A stretch of DNA of 64,000 bases from Eubacterium callanderi (GTDB lineage Bacteria; Bacillota; Clostridia; Eubacteriales; Eubacteriaceae): the NCBI RefSeq assembly GCF_900142645.1, contig NZ_FRBP01000004.1, forward strand, positions 92,038-156,037, read 5' to 3'. This document shows positions 8,163 to 17,010 of the stretch, in pieces. The notes under the pieces are model-generated. The model saw nothing but the letters and a program-made list of their open reading frames with translations, ran no database searches and was not told the origin of the DNA. The position numbers and the translations under genes were made by a program. Every line of letters begins with the position of its first letter. Position 1 is the first letter of the stretch.

Positions 8163-8513
8163 ATGGATGGGATTACTAATCAAAAAGAATACGTTGAGAA
8201 AAACGCACGTATTGTTGAAGAAAAAATAGCCTCTGTTGAAAAGCTGATCCAGGCTGGAGAAGACAAAACAATTGTACGCGCTGCTTTTAAGGAGCTAAAG
8301 CAATTTGTGCGCACAGAATATGATACTTTTCATAAAAAGAAGTATTTTGGGACCTACATCTTTGACTGCTATCACCCTCTGGTTGAAGGCATTCATTTGT
8401 CTGCCCTGGGAGAAACGCGTGTCAACGCTACAGTGGAAAACATTCAGGAGGCGGTTCAGGAGGCGCGTGCAGTATTGGAAAGCTGGCGTGCGGACGCCAA
8501 TGACGAACAGTAA
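8163..8513 (+). CDS. Unknown small cytosolic protein
   Basis: About 116 residues, largely helical and charged by eye, with no signal peptide or membrane segment. I do not recognise a family. The frame can start at GTG 8160 or ATG 8163. I chose ATG because GGGAGG at 8149-8154 is 8 bases away. The C-terminal half contains a patch KKKYFGTYIFDCYHPLVEG that could be a conserved core. It ends just before a strong bidirectional terminator shared with the convergent mrnC gene. Confidence 0.6.
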   Translation: MDGITNQKEYVEKNARIVEEKIASVEKLIQAGEDKTIVRAAFKELKQFVRTEYDTFHKKKYFGTYIFDCYHPLVEGIHLSALGETRVNATVENIQEAVQEARAVLESWRADANDEQ

Positions 8514-8514
8514 A

Positions 8515-8550
8515 AAGGCCCTGCTTTAATCAATAAGCAGGGCCTTATTT
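8515..8550. terminator. Bidirectional terminator
   Basis: AAGGCCCTGCTT (8515-8526) and AAGCAGGGCCTT (8534-8545) form a perfect 12-bp stem with an 8-base loop. T-rich runs flank it on both strands, serving the convergent genes at 8513 and 8550. Confidence 0.85.
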
Positions 8551-8969
8551 TATTCGGACAGCAGGTTGATGCCGCGCACCATCAGCTCTTCAAGCCGTTC
8601 CTTCTGACCGGTAAGCTCAAGATAACCGACAAGGGCCTCGAGACCGGTGGCGTAACGATAGTCGATGGTTCTGGCATGTTTGGGTACATGGGAGCGGGTA
8701 TTGCGGCCACGTCTTACAATAGTCTGCTCCTCATCGGTCAGAGAGTCCATGAGGGCCAGCGCCATTTTGGACTGTCCGTCGGCCCTGACGTACTTTATGG
8801 ATTCCTTTGTCAGGTGGTTAACATTGGAGATACCGCCAGATACCAGAAAACGACGGATATACTCGGAATAAACACCATCGCCGATATAGGCAAGGGTCAA
8901 TGGATTGAGGGCCCTTGCCTCAGCGATGGTGTATTTTTTTTGCAGACGTTGTTTTACGCTTTCTTCCAT
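8550..8969 (-). CDS. mrnC: Mini-ribonuclease 3
   Basis: Mini-III, an RNase III catalytic domain without the double-stranded-RNA-binding domain, known in Bacillus to mature the ends of 23S rRNA. The catalytic signature [14 protein letters not shown] lies at residues 27-40, with the acidic pair D31 and E36, and a second acidic cluster (VGYLELTGQ) is near the C-terminus. At 139 residues it has the usual size. It overlaps the end of cysS by 16 bases, the same order (cysS then mrnC) as in Bacillus, which supports the call. The next gene in Bacillus (the rlmB 23S methylase) is absent here; a terminator follows instead. Confidence 0.92.
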   Translation of the reverse strand: MEESVKQRLQKKYTIAEARALNPLTLAYIGDGVYSEYIRRFLVSGGISNVNHLTKESIKYVRADGQSKMALALMDSLTDEEQTIVRRGRNTRSHVPKHARTIDYRYATGLEALVGYLELTGQKERLEELMVRGINLLSE

Positions 8970-10351
8970 TTGACTCCTTCGCGCGTATCTTCAAGTATAA
9001 TGCCTTTGGCCAGCAGCGCGTCGCGAATTTCATCGGCCAGAGAAAAATCCTTATTTTTACGGGCTTCCTGGCGCTGAGCGATGAGGGCTTCAACCTCAGC
9101 TTCCAGATCCGTTTCTTTTTCCTTTGCTGCCAGCCCAATAACGCCGGTCAGCTCCTTAAAAAGATCCAGTGCGGCTTTTACCGCCTCTCTGGAAGAGGCT
9201 TCGCTCAGATTGGAGTTGGTATCCCGTACCAGCTCAAAAATGGCGGCTATGGCGTCGGCAGTATTCAGGTCGTCGTTCATGGCGTCAATAAAACCTTTTT
9301 TGTATTGGGCCAGATTGTCCATCCATGTTTTTTCATCTTCGCTGGCGGCTTCTGACTTGTTGTTTTCAAGCAGATATTCCATCTGGTATTTGGCATTGTA
9401 GAGCCGCTCCAGAGCGTTCTGGGCTTGTCCCAGCAGCTCGTCGGAGAAGTTGACAGGACTTCTGTAGTGAGCCATAAGCATGAACATGCGAACCACTTCC
9501 AAATCATAGTGCTTGGCGATGTCGCGCACAGTAAAGAAGTTGCCCTTGGATTTGGACATTTTTTCATTGTTGATGTTGATATACCCGTTGTGGACCCAGT
9601 AGTTGGCAAACTTGCAGCCACAGGAACCCTCGGACTGGGCGATCTCATTTTCGTGGTGGGGGAAGATCAGATCCTGGCCGCCGCCATGAATATCAATGCT
9701 TTCCCCCAGATGCTTGCGGGACATGGCGGAGCATTCGATGTGCCAGCCTGGGCGTCCCTGGCCCCAGGGGCTTTCCCAGTAGGGTTCTCCATCCTTTTTC
9801 TTCTTCCAGAGAGCAAAATCCAGAGGACTGCGTTTTTCGTCGTTCACATCGATACGCGCGCCGGATTTCAGATCGTCGATGGACTGCTTGGAGAGCTTTC
9901 CGTAGTCGTGAAAATGGTCGACCTGATAGTAGACATTGCCGTCCACGTTGTAGGCCAGCCCGCGTGCCTCAAGCTCTTTAATCATTTCGATGATCTCAGG
10001 CATGTGGTCGCTGACACGCGGGTGCACGTCCGCCCGGCGGATGCCCAGAGCGTCGGCATCCTTGAAGTATTCTGCAATGTACTTGTCAGCGACTTCGGCA
10101 GCGGTAATACCTTCCTCAATGCTGCGGTTGATGATTTTGTCGTCCACATCGGTAAAGTTCTGGACAAACTTGACATCGTAGCCGATATATTCTAAAAAAC
10201 GTCTGAGCACGTCAAAGACGATGAAGGGACGGGCGTTGCCGATATGAAAGTAATTATAAACAGTCGGCCCGCAGGAGTACATCCGTACCTTGCCTTCTTC
10301 AATGGGAACAAACGCTTCCTTTTTCTGGGTAAGGGTATTGTATAATTTCAT
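8954..10351 (-). CDS. cysS: Cysteine--tRNA ligase
   Basis: Class I aminoacyl-tRNA synthetase that charges tRNA-Cys in the cytosol. The HIGN signature is at residues 36-39 and KMSKSKGN near 268. Zinc-binding cysteines are seen at C27 (SCGPTVYNY) and in GWHIECSAM, with the histidine of [10 protein letters not shown]. At 465 residues it has the standard bacterial length. The gene is first in a two-gene operon with mrnC. The 177-base gap to the divergent transporter gene shows no T-box leader that I can recognise, although many Firmicute cysS genes have one. The large antisense reading frame inside it (9425-10195) is a shadow. Confidence 0.97.
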   Translation of the reverse strand: MKLYNTLTQKKEAFVPIEEGKVRMYSCGPTVYNYFHIGNARPFIVFDVLRRFLEYIGYDVKFVQNFTDVDDKIINRSIEEGITAAEVADKYIAEYFKDADALGIRRADVHPRVSDHMPEIIEMIKELEARGLAYNVDGNVYYQVDHFHDYGKLSKQSIDDLKSGARIDVNDEKRSPLDFALWKKKKDGEPYWESPWGQGRPGWHIECSAMSRKHLGESIDIHGGGQDLIFPHHENEIAQSEGSCGCKFANYWVHNGYININNEKMSKSKGNFFTVRDIAKHYDLEVVRMFMLMAHYRSPVNFSDELLGQAQNALERLYNAKYQMEYLLENNKSEAASEDEKTWMDNLAQYKKGFIDAMNDDLNTADAIAAIFELVRDTNSNLSEASSREAVKAALDLFKELTGVIGLAAKEKETDLEAEVEALIAQRQEARKNKDFSLADEIRDALLAKGIILEDTREGVKWKKA

Positions 10352-10528
10352 GGCTTTCTCCTTCTTTATTTTTTACGATTGTGTTTATTATAGCATAGGC
10401 AGAGCGGTTTTCCTATAAAGGAAATAAAAATCTGTTTACGTTCTCATGGAAAAGTATTGTATACGGGCAGGAGGGGCGTGGTATAATGATTAAAAGGTTT
10501 GTAAATTTAGAATTGAAAAGAGATAAAA

Positions 10529-11494
10529 ATGCAGTATTTAAGCCGTTTTAATGTTTTTATCGAAAAGTGGATGCCGCTGGTTACGCCATCCTGTCTGTTC
10601 ATTGGGGTTATTTTCGCGGCGTGGCTGGGTCGGTTTGCGCCATTGGTACCGTGGCTTTTTGCTTTTATGACCTTTGCGGGCAGCCTTAGTTCCGGGTTCC
10701 GGGATATGAAGAAGATCGCCATGCATCCGATTTCGCTGATCGTGGTTCTGCTGATCCTGCATATCGTGGTGCCGGTTACCGCTTTTCTGGTGGGCAGCCT
10801 GATTTTTGATGATCCGCTGCTGGTCACCGGGATCGTTCTGGAGTTCATTGTGCCCACAGGCATTGTGAGTCTGGTCTGGGTCAATATTTACCACGGCAAT
10901 TCGGCGCTGACGCTCTCTATCATTCTCATAGATACGCTGGTCGCGCCCTTTCTGGTGCCCTTCAGCCTGCATGTGCTCATGGGTTCGGCAGTGGAGATTT
11001 CGGTTGCCGGCATGATGAAGGATCTGGTGCTGATGATCGCTGTTCCAGCGCTGCTGGCTATGGCACTCAATCATGCCACAAGGGGGCGTGTCAAGCATAC
11101 ACTGTCTCCAAAGCTTGCGCCTTTCAGTAAAATAGGACTCATTCTGGTCGTCATCATCAACTCTACCAAGGTCGCCCCTTTTTTCAGCCAGATGACGCCT
11201 GCTCTGCTGTTGGTAACTCTCGTCATCTTTTTGCTGGCAGTCAGTGGCTTTTTCTGGGGGTTTCTGGCCTCCAAAATCTTTAAGGAGGACAATGACGGGC
11301 GGGGCTCCATGATCTTTAACAGCGGTATGCGCAACATCAGCGCCGGGGCTGTGATCGCCGGGCAGTATTTTCCGCCCGAGGTCATGTTTCCAGTTATGAT
11401 CGGGACTCTGTTTCAGCAGATTCTGGCTGCCATGGCGGGCTTCTGCCTGGACCGGCTAGCGAGCCGCGAACGTGTTGTCGAGAAAGTATCTTAA
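10529..11494 (+). CDS. Bile acid:sodium symporter (BASS) family transporter
   Basis: A 321-residue protein with about ten membrane segments and almost no soluble loops, with the BASS/SBF family pattern. The duplicated helix-break motif appears as FIVPTGIVSLVWVNIYHGN (residues about 110-130), and a second, later half contains IFNSGMRNISAGAVIA. Bacterial family members carry diverse organic anions (bile acids, pantoate, 2-oxo acids, arsenite in the ACR3 branch), so the substrate is open. The arsenite-type cysteine is not seen. It is monocistronic and divergent from cysS. The short spacing to yaaA downstream includes a separate promoter-like region (near 11540-11555). Confidence 0.8.
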   Translation: MQYLSRFNVFIEKWMPLVTPSCLFIGVIFAAWLGRFAPLVPWLFAFMTFAGSLSSGFRDMKKIAMHPISLIVVLLILHIVVPVTAFLVGSLIFDDPLLVTGIVLEFIVPTGIVSLVWVNIYHGNSALTLSIILIDTLVAPFLVPFSLHVLMGSAVEISVAGMMKDLVLMIAVPALLAMALNHATRGRVKHTLSPKLAPFSKIGLILVVIINSTKVAPFFSQMTPALLLVTLVIFLLAVSGFFWGFLASKIFKEDNDGRGSMIFNSGMRNISAGAVIAGQYFPPEVMFPVMIGTLFQQILAAMAGFCLDRLASRERVVEKVS

Positions 11495-11587
11495 TAAAGC
11501 TTGAAAATTTATCAATCTGCTCTCGTATGAGGGCTTTTTTTAGTGTATACTATATAGAAATACAAAAACGAAAGAGGGTGTGTACGG

Positions 11588-12340
11588 ATGAAGATGATTT
11601 TATCGCCTGCCAAGAATCTCAGAACCTTTGAACTGCCAGGTGCGGTAACCAGTCTGCCGGTGTTTGAAGCAAAAACGGCAGAGCTGGCGGATATTCTTAA
11701 AGCCATGACAGAGGATGATTTTAAGGCGGCAATGCAGCTGAGTGATCAGCTGGCAGCTCTCAACAGAGATCGTTTTGCGGCATTTCGGTTTGATACAGAC
11801 GGCACACCGGCCCTGCTGGCCTACGATGGACAGCAGTACAAAGCTCTGGCGGCCGAAACCTTCACGCCGGAGGACTGGCAGTACGCAAATGCGCATCTGC
11901 GGATTCTCGATGCTCTCTACGGTGTGCTGAAGCCCCTTGACAGCATTTATCCCTACCGGCTGGAAATGAAAAATAAAATTCTGAAAAAACAGTCCCTGTA
12001 TGCCTTCTGGGGTGATTTGATCTACCGGGAGATTACAGGTGGGGGAGATCTGCCTATTGTGAACCTGACCTCCGGCGAGTATGGCAGGGCGGTCGAAAAG
12101 CATCTGAAATCTCCGGATGAAATGATTACCTGCACCTTTAAGGTCATGAAAAACGGCGAACCTAAAACTCATTCTACCCAGTCCAAGCAGGCAAGAGGCC
12201 TGATGGCAGGCTGGATTATCCGTAATCGGGCAAAGAGCACTGAGACATTAAGAGGCTTTGATGCGGATGGTTACCATCTGGATGAAGCGCTTTCGTCTGA
12301 CAGTGAACTTGTCTTTGTGAAAGACCTTTCACAAAGGTGA
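11588..12340 (+). CDS. yaaA: Peroxide stress protein YaaA (DUF328/UPF0246)
   Basis: A 250-residue cytosolic protein with the family's invariant start MKMILSPAKNLR. Other family blocks are YDGQQYKAL near residue 80, HLRILDALYGVLKPLD near 102-117 and FYDxxxx-like KMKNKILKKQ. In E. coli, YaaA lowers intracellular free iron during peroxide stress and binds DNA. The gene is monocistronic. The ATG follows AAGAGGGTGTGTACGG. In an anaerobe, a role in oxidative-stress survival is a reasonable inference from the family only. Confidence 0.92.
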   Translation: MKMILSPAKNLRTFELPGAVTSLPVFEAKTAELADILKAMTEDDFKAAMQLSDQLAALNRDRFAAFRFDTDGTPALLAYDGQQYKALAAETFTPEDWQYANAHLRILDALYGVLKPLDSIYPYRLEMKNKILKKQSLYAFWGDLIYREITGGGDLPIVNLTSGEYGRAVEKHLKSPDEMITCTFKVMKNGEPKTHSTQSKQARGLMAGWIIRNRAKSTETLRGFDADGYHLDEALSSDSELVFVKDLSQR

Positions 12341-12469
12341 TTTTTTGATATTTCTTTGCTTTAGCTGTTCAGCATGATATAATAATCCCATACGCTTTAA
12401 TGGAGTATAAGATAATTTTAAGTGTTATCAAAGATAATGATTTTAATTTAAGAAAACAGAGGTAAAACC

Positions 12470-12763
12470 ATGGATACAAATGATAAACGCAAAATGTTGG
12501 CTCAGGCCATTCTATCAATCGAATCAGAAGAAGAATGTTTTGAACTGTTAGAGGATATCTGTACAATAAAAGAGGTTGACGATATGGCCAACCGTTTTCA
12601 AATCGCCCTTTTATTATATGAAGGAAAAACCTTTATCGACGTAGAAAACCAGACCGGCGCAAGCTCTGCGACCATCAGCCGTGTCAACCGCTGCCTGAAG
12701 CATGGAAAGGGGTACCGTCAGATTATCGAGAGGATGTTTGACCAAAATGAAGGTGAGGATTAA
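12470..12763 (+). CDS. yerC: YerC/YecD family TrpR-like regulator
   Basis: A 97-residue protein with a TrpR-superfamily helix-turn-helix. The recognition region TGASSATISRVNRCL lies at residues about 64-78, after VDDMANRFQIALLLYEGKT. The family is common in Firmicutes; its targets are poorly known. The stop codon overlaps the start of alaA (TAATG), so the two are translationally coupled. That is a hint that this protein acts on amino-acid metabolism, which is an inference. Confidence 0.85.
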   Translation: MDTNDKRKMLAQAILSIESEEECFELLEDICTIKEVDDMANRFQIALLLYEGKTFIDVENQTGASSATISRVNRCLKHGKGYRQIIERMFDQNEGED

Positions 12764-13980
12764 TGAGAACTTTTAAAAAATCCAAAAAGCTGGACAACGT
12801 CTGTTATGATATCCGCGGACCGGTCGTAGAGGAAGCAGACAGGATGACGGCGGAGGGGATTGACATCATCATGCTCAATACTGGAAATCCGCCGACCTTC
12901 AACCTGAACGCTCCGGACGAGGTTATCCGTGATATTCGCTATAACCTCAGAAGCTCTGAGGCTTATTGCCACTCCAAGGGGATTTTCCCGGCACGAAAAG
13001 CCATTGTGCAGTATTATCAGACAAAGGGACTTATGGACCTGAATGAGGAGGATGTGTATATCGGAAACGGCTCCAGTGAGCTGGTCTCTTTCTGTATGCA
13101 GGCACTGGTGGACGACGGCGATGAGATTTTAATCCCGGCGCCGGATTATCCGCTCTGGACCGCCTGCGCCACTCTGGCAGGGGGCAGGGCTGTCCACTAT
13201 ATCTGTGACGAGGAGTCCAACTGGTATCCGGATCTCGAGGATATTCGAAAGAAGATTACGCCCAACACCAAGGGAATTGTCGTTATCAACCCCAACAACC
13301 CCACGGGGGCTGTTTATCCGAGGGAAATCCTTGAGGGAATTGTCAAGATTGCGGTTGAAAATGAGCTGATCATTTTTTCCGATGAGATTTATGACCAGAT
13401 CATTTACGATGAAATCGAGCATGTGCCTATGGGAACCCTTACTGATGAAACCCTGGTGGTCACCCTCAATGGGCTGTCAAAATCCCACCGTGTTCCGGGC
13501 TTCAGAGTTGGATGGATGGTTTTTTCAGGAAACAGGGAAATGGCCAGAGACTATATCGAGGGTATCAATCTTCTGGCAACCATGCGTCTGTGTGCCAATG
13601 TTCCGGCCCAGTACGCTATCCAGACCTCCCTCGGCGGATATCAGAGTATCGACGACCTGGTGCGTCCGGGGGGACGTCTTTACGAGCAGCGCAACATTGT
13701 TTACAAGCGGCTCAACGAGATCCCGGGTATCAGCTGTGTCAAGCCTGACGGCGCGCTGTACTGTTTCCCGAAGATTGACATCAAACGCTTCAACATCACA
13801 GACGACGTTCAGTTTGCCCTGGATTTCCTCAAAAGGGAACGCGTGTTGCTGGTACAGGGCACAGGCTTTAACTGGGCCGAGCCCGACCATTTCAGAGTGG
13901 TTTTTCTGCCAGCGCCCACACAGCTTGAAGAAACCATGGACCGCCTTCAGCGCTTCATGAGCGGTTATATACAAGGATAA
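12763..13980 (+). CDS. alaA: Alanine aminotransferase (AlaA type)
   Basis: PLP-dependent class I/II aminotransferase. It is nearly collinear with E. coli AlaA, which forms alanine from pyruvate and glutamate and is also 405 residues. Matching blocks include LDNVCYDIRGPVVEEA at the N-terminus, ILIPAPDYPLWTA, VVINPNNPTGAVYPREIL, and LNGLSKSHRVPGFRVGW, in which K240 is the Schiff-base lysine. It is coupled to yerC by a one-base overlap and followed 9 bases later by a PspC-domain gene. The product is cytosolic. Confidence 0.9.
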   Translation: MRTFKKSKKLDNVCYDIRGPVVEEADRMTAEGIDIIMLNTGNPPTFNLNAPDEVIRDIRYNLRSSEAYCHSKGIFPARKAIVQYYQTKGLMDLNEEDVYIGNGSSELVSFCMQALVDDGDEILIPAPDYPLWTACATLAGGRAVHYICDEESNWYPDLEDIRKKITPNTKGIVVINPNNPTGAVYPREILEGIVKIAVENELIIFSDEIYDQIIYDEIEHVPMGTLTDETLVVTLNGLSKSHRVPGFRVGWMVFSGNREMARDYIEGINLLATMRLCANVPAQYAIQTSLGGYQSIDDLVRPGGRLYEQRNIVYKRLNEIPGISCVKPDGALYCFPKIDIKRFNITDDVQFALDFLKRERVLLVQGTGFNWAEPDHFRVVFLPAPTQLEETMDRLQRFMSGYIQG

Positions 13981-13989
13981 TACAATTTT

Positions 13990-14295
13990 ATGAGTAATCG
14001 AAAAAAACGTCTGCTCAGAGACAAGCAAAACGGAATTATCTCCGGCGTGTGCCAGGGGATCGGGGAATATCTGGGCGTCTCGCCCTGGATTTTCCGGGTA
14101 TTATTTATTCTGCCCGTACTGCCGTTTGTACTCAATTTTATCTCCGGTGTGGTCAGCATTCTTCTCTATGTGCTTTTATCCGCAGTGATCAAGGATAAGG
14201 GCGGAAGCGCAGGAACAGGCCAGGATGACAACGTGGTAGAGGTTGAGTATGAGATTGTCGATGACGAAGACGATCAGAAAAAATCGGATAGTTAG
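13990..14295 (+). CDS. PspC-domain membrane protein
   Basis: A small (101-residue) protein with a PspC domain at residues about 5-65: KRLLRDKQNGIISGVCQGIG, then EYLGVSPWIFRVLF and a long hydrophobic stretch. The C-terminal 30 residues are acidic. In enterobacteria PspC takes part in envelope stress, but stand-alone PspC-domain proteins are widespread in Firmicutes and mostly uncharacterised. It sits in a tight run (alaA, this gene, tsaE, ispD) with gaps below 10 bases, so it is probably co-transcribed. Confidence 0.85.
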   Translation: MSNRKKRLLRDKQNGIISGVCQGIGEYLGVSPWIFRVLFILPVLPFVLNFISGVVSILLYVLLSAVIKDKGGSAGTGQDDNVVEVEYEIVDDEDDQKKSDS

Positions 14296-14297
14296 GA

Positions 14298-14768
14298 ATG
14301 TTCATGAAAATCACAATAAAGACGGAATCTCCTGAAGCCACAAGACGGCTGGGAGCAGATTTCGGCAGCCTGTTAAGCGGCCCTCATACCATCCTGCTGA
14401 CAGGAGGTATGGGAGCTGGTAAAACGGCTGTCACTAAGGGGATTGTCGAAGGGATGGGCATCTTTGACGATGTCAGCAGTCCGACCTATACCCTGGTTAA
14501 CGCCTATGAGGACGGGGATAAAAAGGTCTATCACTTTGACCTGTACCGCCTTGGGGACCCTGAGGAGCTATACGAAATGGGTTTTGAGGACTACCTGAGA
14601 GAGGGGTGCAGCCTGATCATTGAATGGCCTCAGGTGGCTTGTGACTATCCCTTTACATCCAAAATAATCTTTGTTCTGGATCAAACCGAAAAACCGGAGG
14701 AACGCCTCATTACTATTGAGACAGAGGAAGCAGCAGTCATTGACGGCCTTAAAGAATTGGGATGGTGA
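14298..14768 (+). CDS. tsaE: tRNA t6A biosynthesis ATPase TsaE
   Basis: P-loop ATPase of the TsaBDE complex, which makes N6-threonylcarbamoyl-adenosine at position 37 of ANN-decoding tRNAs. Walker A GGMGAGKT is at residues 36-43. The family blocks SPTYTLVNAYE, HFDLYRLGDPEELYEMGFED and IIEWPQ are all present. The length of 156 is typical. ATG 14298 or ATG 14304 (two codons later) could be the start; ribosome-site quality does not decide. The partners tsaB and tsaD are not adjacent, unlike in many Firmicutes; ispD follows instead. Confidence 0.93.
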   Translation: MFMKITIKTESPEATRRLGADFGSLLSGPHTILLTGGMGAGKTAVTKGIVEGMGIFDDVSSPTYTLVNAYEDGDKKVYHFDLYRLGDPEELYEMGFEDYLREGCSLIIEWPQVACDYPFTSKIIFVLDQTEKPEERLITIETEEAAVIDGLKELGW

Positions 14769-14772
14769 AAGT

Positions 14773-15477
14773 ATGGAAAAGATAAAAACCAGTGTCATTA
14801 TCCCCGCCGCCGGTCAGGGAACGCGCATGAATGCGCCCATCAACAAGCAGTACCTGACCCTGCGGGGAAAGCCGATTCTGTCCTATACGCTGGATGTTTT
14901 TGAGCGCTGCTCCCTCATAGATGAGATTATTCTGGTCATCAATAAAAATGAGTTTAAAATCTGCCGCCAGCAGGTTTTAAATCCTCACAGCTACTCCAAA
15001 ATCAAACTGGTGGAGGGCGGATCGACCCGTCAGAAGTCTGTTTATGAGGGGCTGAAAAAGGTCAGCCCTCAGACCGATATTGTACTGGTCCATGACGGTG
15101 CAAGACCTCTGATCAAGGAGGATATCATTGTTCAGAGCATTTATGAAACCATCCAGCACAAGGCCACCATTGTGGCCGTACCAGCCAAAAACACCATTAA
15201 AGTTGTTGAGAAAGACGGCTTTGTGGAATATACTCCAAACAGAGACTTCCTGTTTGAGATCCAGACGCCCCAGACTTTTACCTATGATCTGCTTTTGGAC
15301 GCCCACGAGAAGGCTATCCAGGAGGATGTGGAGGGCACCGACGATGCCTTTTTGGTTGAGCGCATGTGTGTGCCAGTCAAAATTGTCCGGGGACACTACA
15401 ACAATATTAAAATAACGACACCTGAAGATCTGATCATCGCGGAGTCGCTCATTGACCTTTTTTCAGGAGAGCATTAG
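14773..15477 (+). CDS. ispD: 2-C-methyl-D-erythritol 4-phosphate cytidylyltransferase
   Basis: Third step of the MEP isoprenoid pathway: it joins MEP to CTP. The nucleotide-binding loop AAGQGTRM is at residues 12-19, with K25 in NKQY. The blocks VEGGSTRQKSVYEGL, VHDGARPL and EGTDDAFLVER are all present. The frame is open upstream to 14671, but homology starts at ATG 14773 (MEKIKTSVIIPAAG), giving 234 residues, the standard length. It ends convergently with the carotenoid/prenol operon, so an isoprenoid precursor enzyme and an isoprenoid consumer share a terminator. Confidence 0.95.
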   Translation: MEKIKTSVIIPAAGQGTRMNAPINKQYLTLRGKPILSYTLDVFERCSLIDEIILVINKNEFKICRQQVLNPHSYSKIKLVEGGSTRQKSVYEGLKKVSPQTDIVLVHDGARPLIKEDIIVQSIYETIQHKATIVAVPAKNTIKVVEKDGFVEYTPNRDFLFEIQTPQTFTYDLLLDAHEKAIQEDVEGTDDAFLVERMCVPVKIVRGHYNNIKITTPEDLIIAESLIDLFSGEH

Positions 15478-15513
15478 AAAAGACCATTTTCCAGCGGGAA
15501 AATGGTCTTTTTA
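15478..15513. terminator. Bidirectional terminator between ispD and the carotenoid operon
   Basis: AAAAGACCATTTTCC (15478-15492) pairs with GGAAAATGGTCTTTTT (15497-15512). A T-rich tail follows on the plus strand and the mirror tail on the minus strand. Confidence 0.8.
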
Positions 15514-15524
15514 TATTTGAGCTT

Positions 15525-16331
15525 TTATAAAAGATTAAAGAAGATGCTGCCAAACACTCCGGCAACCATACCGCTCAGGAAATTGACGACATCATTGTTC
15601 ATGATTTTAAAGCCTTTGACCAGCACCGCAGCCTCGCCGTGATGCTCGGTCTTTTCTGTCAGGCGGCCGCAGCTGGCACAGCGGTACTGAGCCTGAACCA
15701 CAGCGCCCAGAATACTGTCGGTCACACAGCCCAGAAAACCGCTGACGGTGATAATGAGCACCCATGAAAGACGGAGAACCGGGAGCCCCCAAAACAGCCC
15801 GCCGGACAGGCAGAAAACCAGAGCAATGAACAGCGCGCCGGAAAACGAGGCGGCCATCCCCAGAGGACTCACAGCGCCTGAAGTACCAGCCTCCATGGGC
15901 TTAAAACCAATGATTGAAACCGGCGGCTTCCGGTTTAAAACGCCAATTTCCGAGGCCCAGGTATCCGCATTGGAGGAGGCAAAGGAGGCGGCAAAAATAA
16001 TGAGGAAAACAGGATTCTGATAGAACCAGAAGAGGATTGCCGCTGCCATTCCCGGAGCACCGTTGGCAAAAACCTGTACGGCGTCGCGCTGGCCGCCTTT
16101 TTCATTGAGCTGCTGGGCAGCTTCCTTTTTACTGGATTTGATAAAGGTCAGCAGGCTGGAAGAAATGAAAAAGGCGATCATGGTCAGCCAGAACAGGAGG
16201 CCGCCGCAGAGGTAAATAACGGTGCCAAGCACCACTGCCGCCACAAAGCCGCTAAGGCTCAGGGCCTTTTTTTTATAGGCTGCAAAGCCAATGATGGCGC
16301 TCAGAAGAACGCCGAGTAGTAAAGCTTTCAT
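15525..16331 (-). CDS. DUF92 membrane protein, VTE6-like (putative prenyl-phosphate kinase)
   Basis: A 268-residue integral membrane protein of the DUF92/TIGR00297 family with about six to seven membrane segments. Family blocks are GGQRDAVQVFANG near residue 80, SSNADTWASEIG near 120 and GTSGAVSPLGM near 150. Plant and cyanobacterial DUF92 proteins (VTE6) convert phytyl phosphate to phytyl diphosphate. It is the last gene of a four-gene operon, 10 bases after a VTE5/dolichol-kinase-like gene and downstream of carotenoid genes. I infer that it makes a prenyl diphosphate from a prenyl phosphate here. A short extra segment with two cysteines (CASCGRL) sits near residue 220. DUF92 proteins in non-phototrophs have no proven function, so the reaction is a hypothesis. 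Confidence 0.75.
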   Translation of the reverse strand: MKALLLGVLLSAIIGFAAYKKKALSLSGFVAAVVLGTVIYLCGGLLFWLTMIAFFISSSLLTFIKSSKKEAAQQLNEKGGQRDAVQVFANGAPGMAAAILFWFYQNPVFLIIFAASFASSNADTWASEIGVLNRKPPVSIIGFKPMEAGTSGAVSPLGMAASFSGALFIALVFCLSGGLFWGLPVLRLSWVLIITVSGFLGCVTDSILGAVVQAQYRCASCGRLTEKTEHHGEAAVLVKGFKIMNNDVVNFLSGMVAGVFGSIFFNLL

Positions 16332-16341
16332 TGATTACTCC

Positions 16342-17010
16342 TTAAAAAAACAGCTGGTATAGGAAAAAGGTAAGCAGAGGAACGGTCAGGTTATCAAGAC
16401 CAAAGGGGGAGACAGCCTCTACTACCGTGGCAAAAACCGCAAGAATCAGGGCCTGAAGCAGGATGGTTCCCAGAAAGACTGGTGTTGCAGCCCAGAGGAT
16501 CACGGTGCAGACCACAAAGGAAACTACCAGCATGGTCAGGCTGCCTACGTAGCTTTTGGTATTGCCGAAGATACGGTACGCCATTATGCCATAGCGTTTT
16601 CCAATGACTGCAGCCAGACCGTCACCATATCCCATGATAAAGACGCCGAGGGCCCCGGCATAGGGCGGGCTGTAGCCGCCAAAGCATAGGATGGTCAAAA
16701 CCAGCAGGGAGATGGGGTAATAAACGGTACCCAGATCCCCTTTGCCCTCGTGGCGCTCCATGGCGCTGAACAGATCCTTCCGATAGGAAATAGCGTTAAG
16801 CACAATAAAGACTGCCGGCACCACGGATGCCCACACTACGTTATTAAAACAGGCCATGGCAATGAGCCACCAGTTAGATACACCAATGTGCACGAGCTTA
16901 CGGGAGCCTTCTGTGGACAGCCCACGCTTTTGCAGCAGGGTGGACAGCCCCAGTATGATAAAAACATAGATAAAAGACAGAATGATCCCGAGAAGATTTG
17001 TGTCGATCAT
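16342..17010 (-). CDS. VTE5/dolichol-kinase-like membrane protein (putative prenol kinase)
   Basis: A 222-residue protein with about seven membrane helices and the polyprenol/phytol kinase pattern. STEGSRKLVHIGVSNWW is at residues about 31-47, and the nucleotide-binding signature MGYGDGLAAVIGKRYG near 125-140 is followed by FGNTKSYVGSLTM. Relatives use CTP to phosphorylate dolichol (Sec59/Dgk1 group) or phytol (VTE5). The CDP-diglyceride synthase (CdsA) family shares the fold but differs in motif. Its start overlaps the synthase gene upstream by four bases, and the DUF92 gene follows by 10 bases. The likely substrate in this organism would be farnesol or another short prenol; that is an inference from context. 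Confidence 0.72.
   Translation of the reverse strand: MIDTNLLGIILSFIYVFIILGLSTLLQKRGLSTEGSRKLVHIGVSNWWLIAMACFNNVVWASVVPAVFIVLNAISYRKDLFSAMERHEGKGDLGTVYYPISLLVLTILCFGGYSPPYAGALGVFIMGYGDGLAAVIGKRYGIMAYRIFGNTKSYVGSLTMLVVSFVVCTVILWAATPVFLGTILLQALILAVFATVVEAVSPFGLDNLTVPLLTFFLYQLFF

Noticed and set aside
9425..10195. Antisense open frame of 256 codons inside cysS
   Set aside because: It is the reverse shadow of a well-supported synthetase gene, with no ribosome site and no recognisable product.
10352..10528. T-box leader for cysS
   Set aside because: No T-box sequence and no antiterminator/terminator pair seen in the short gap.
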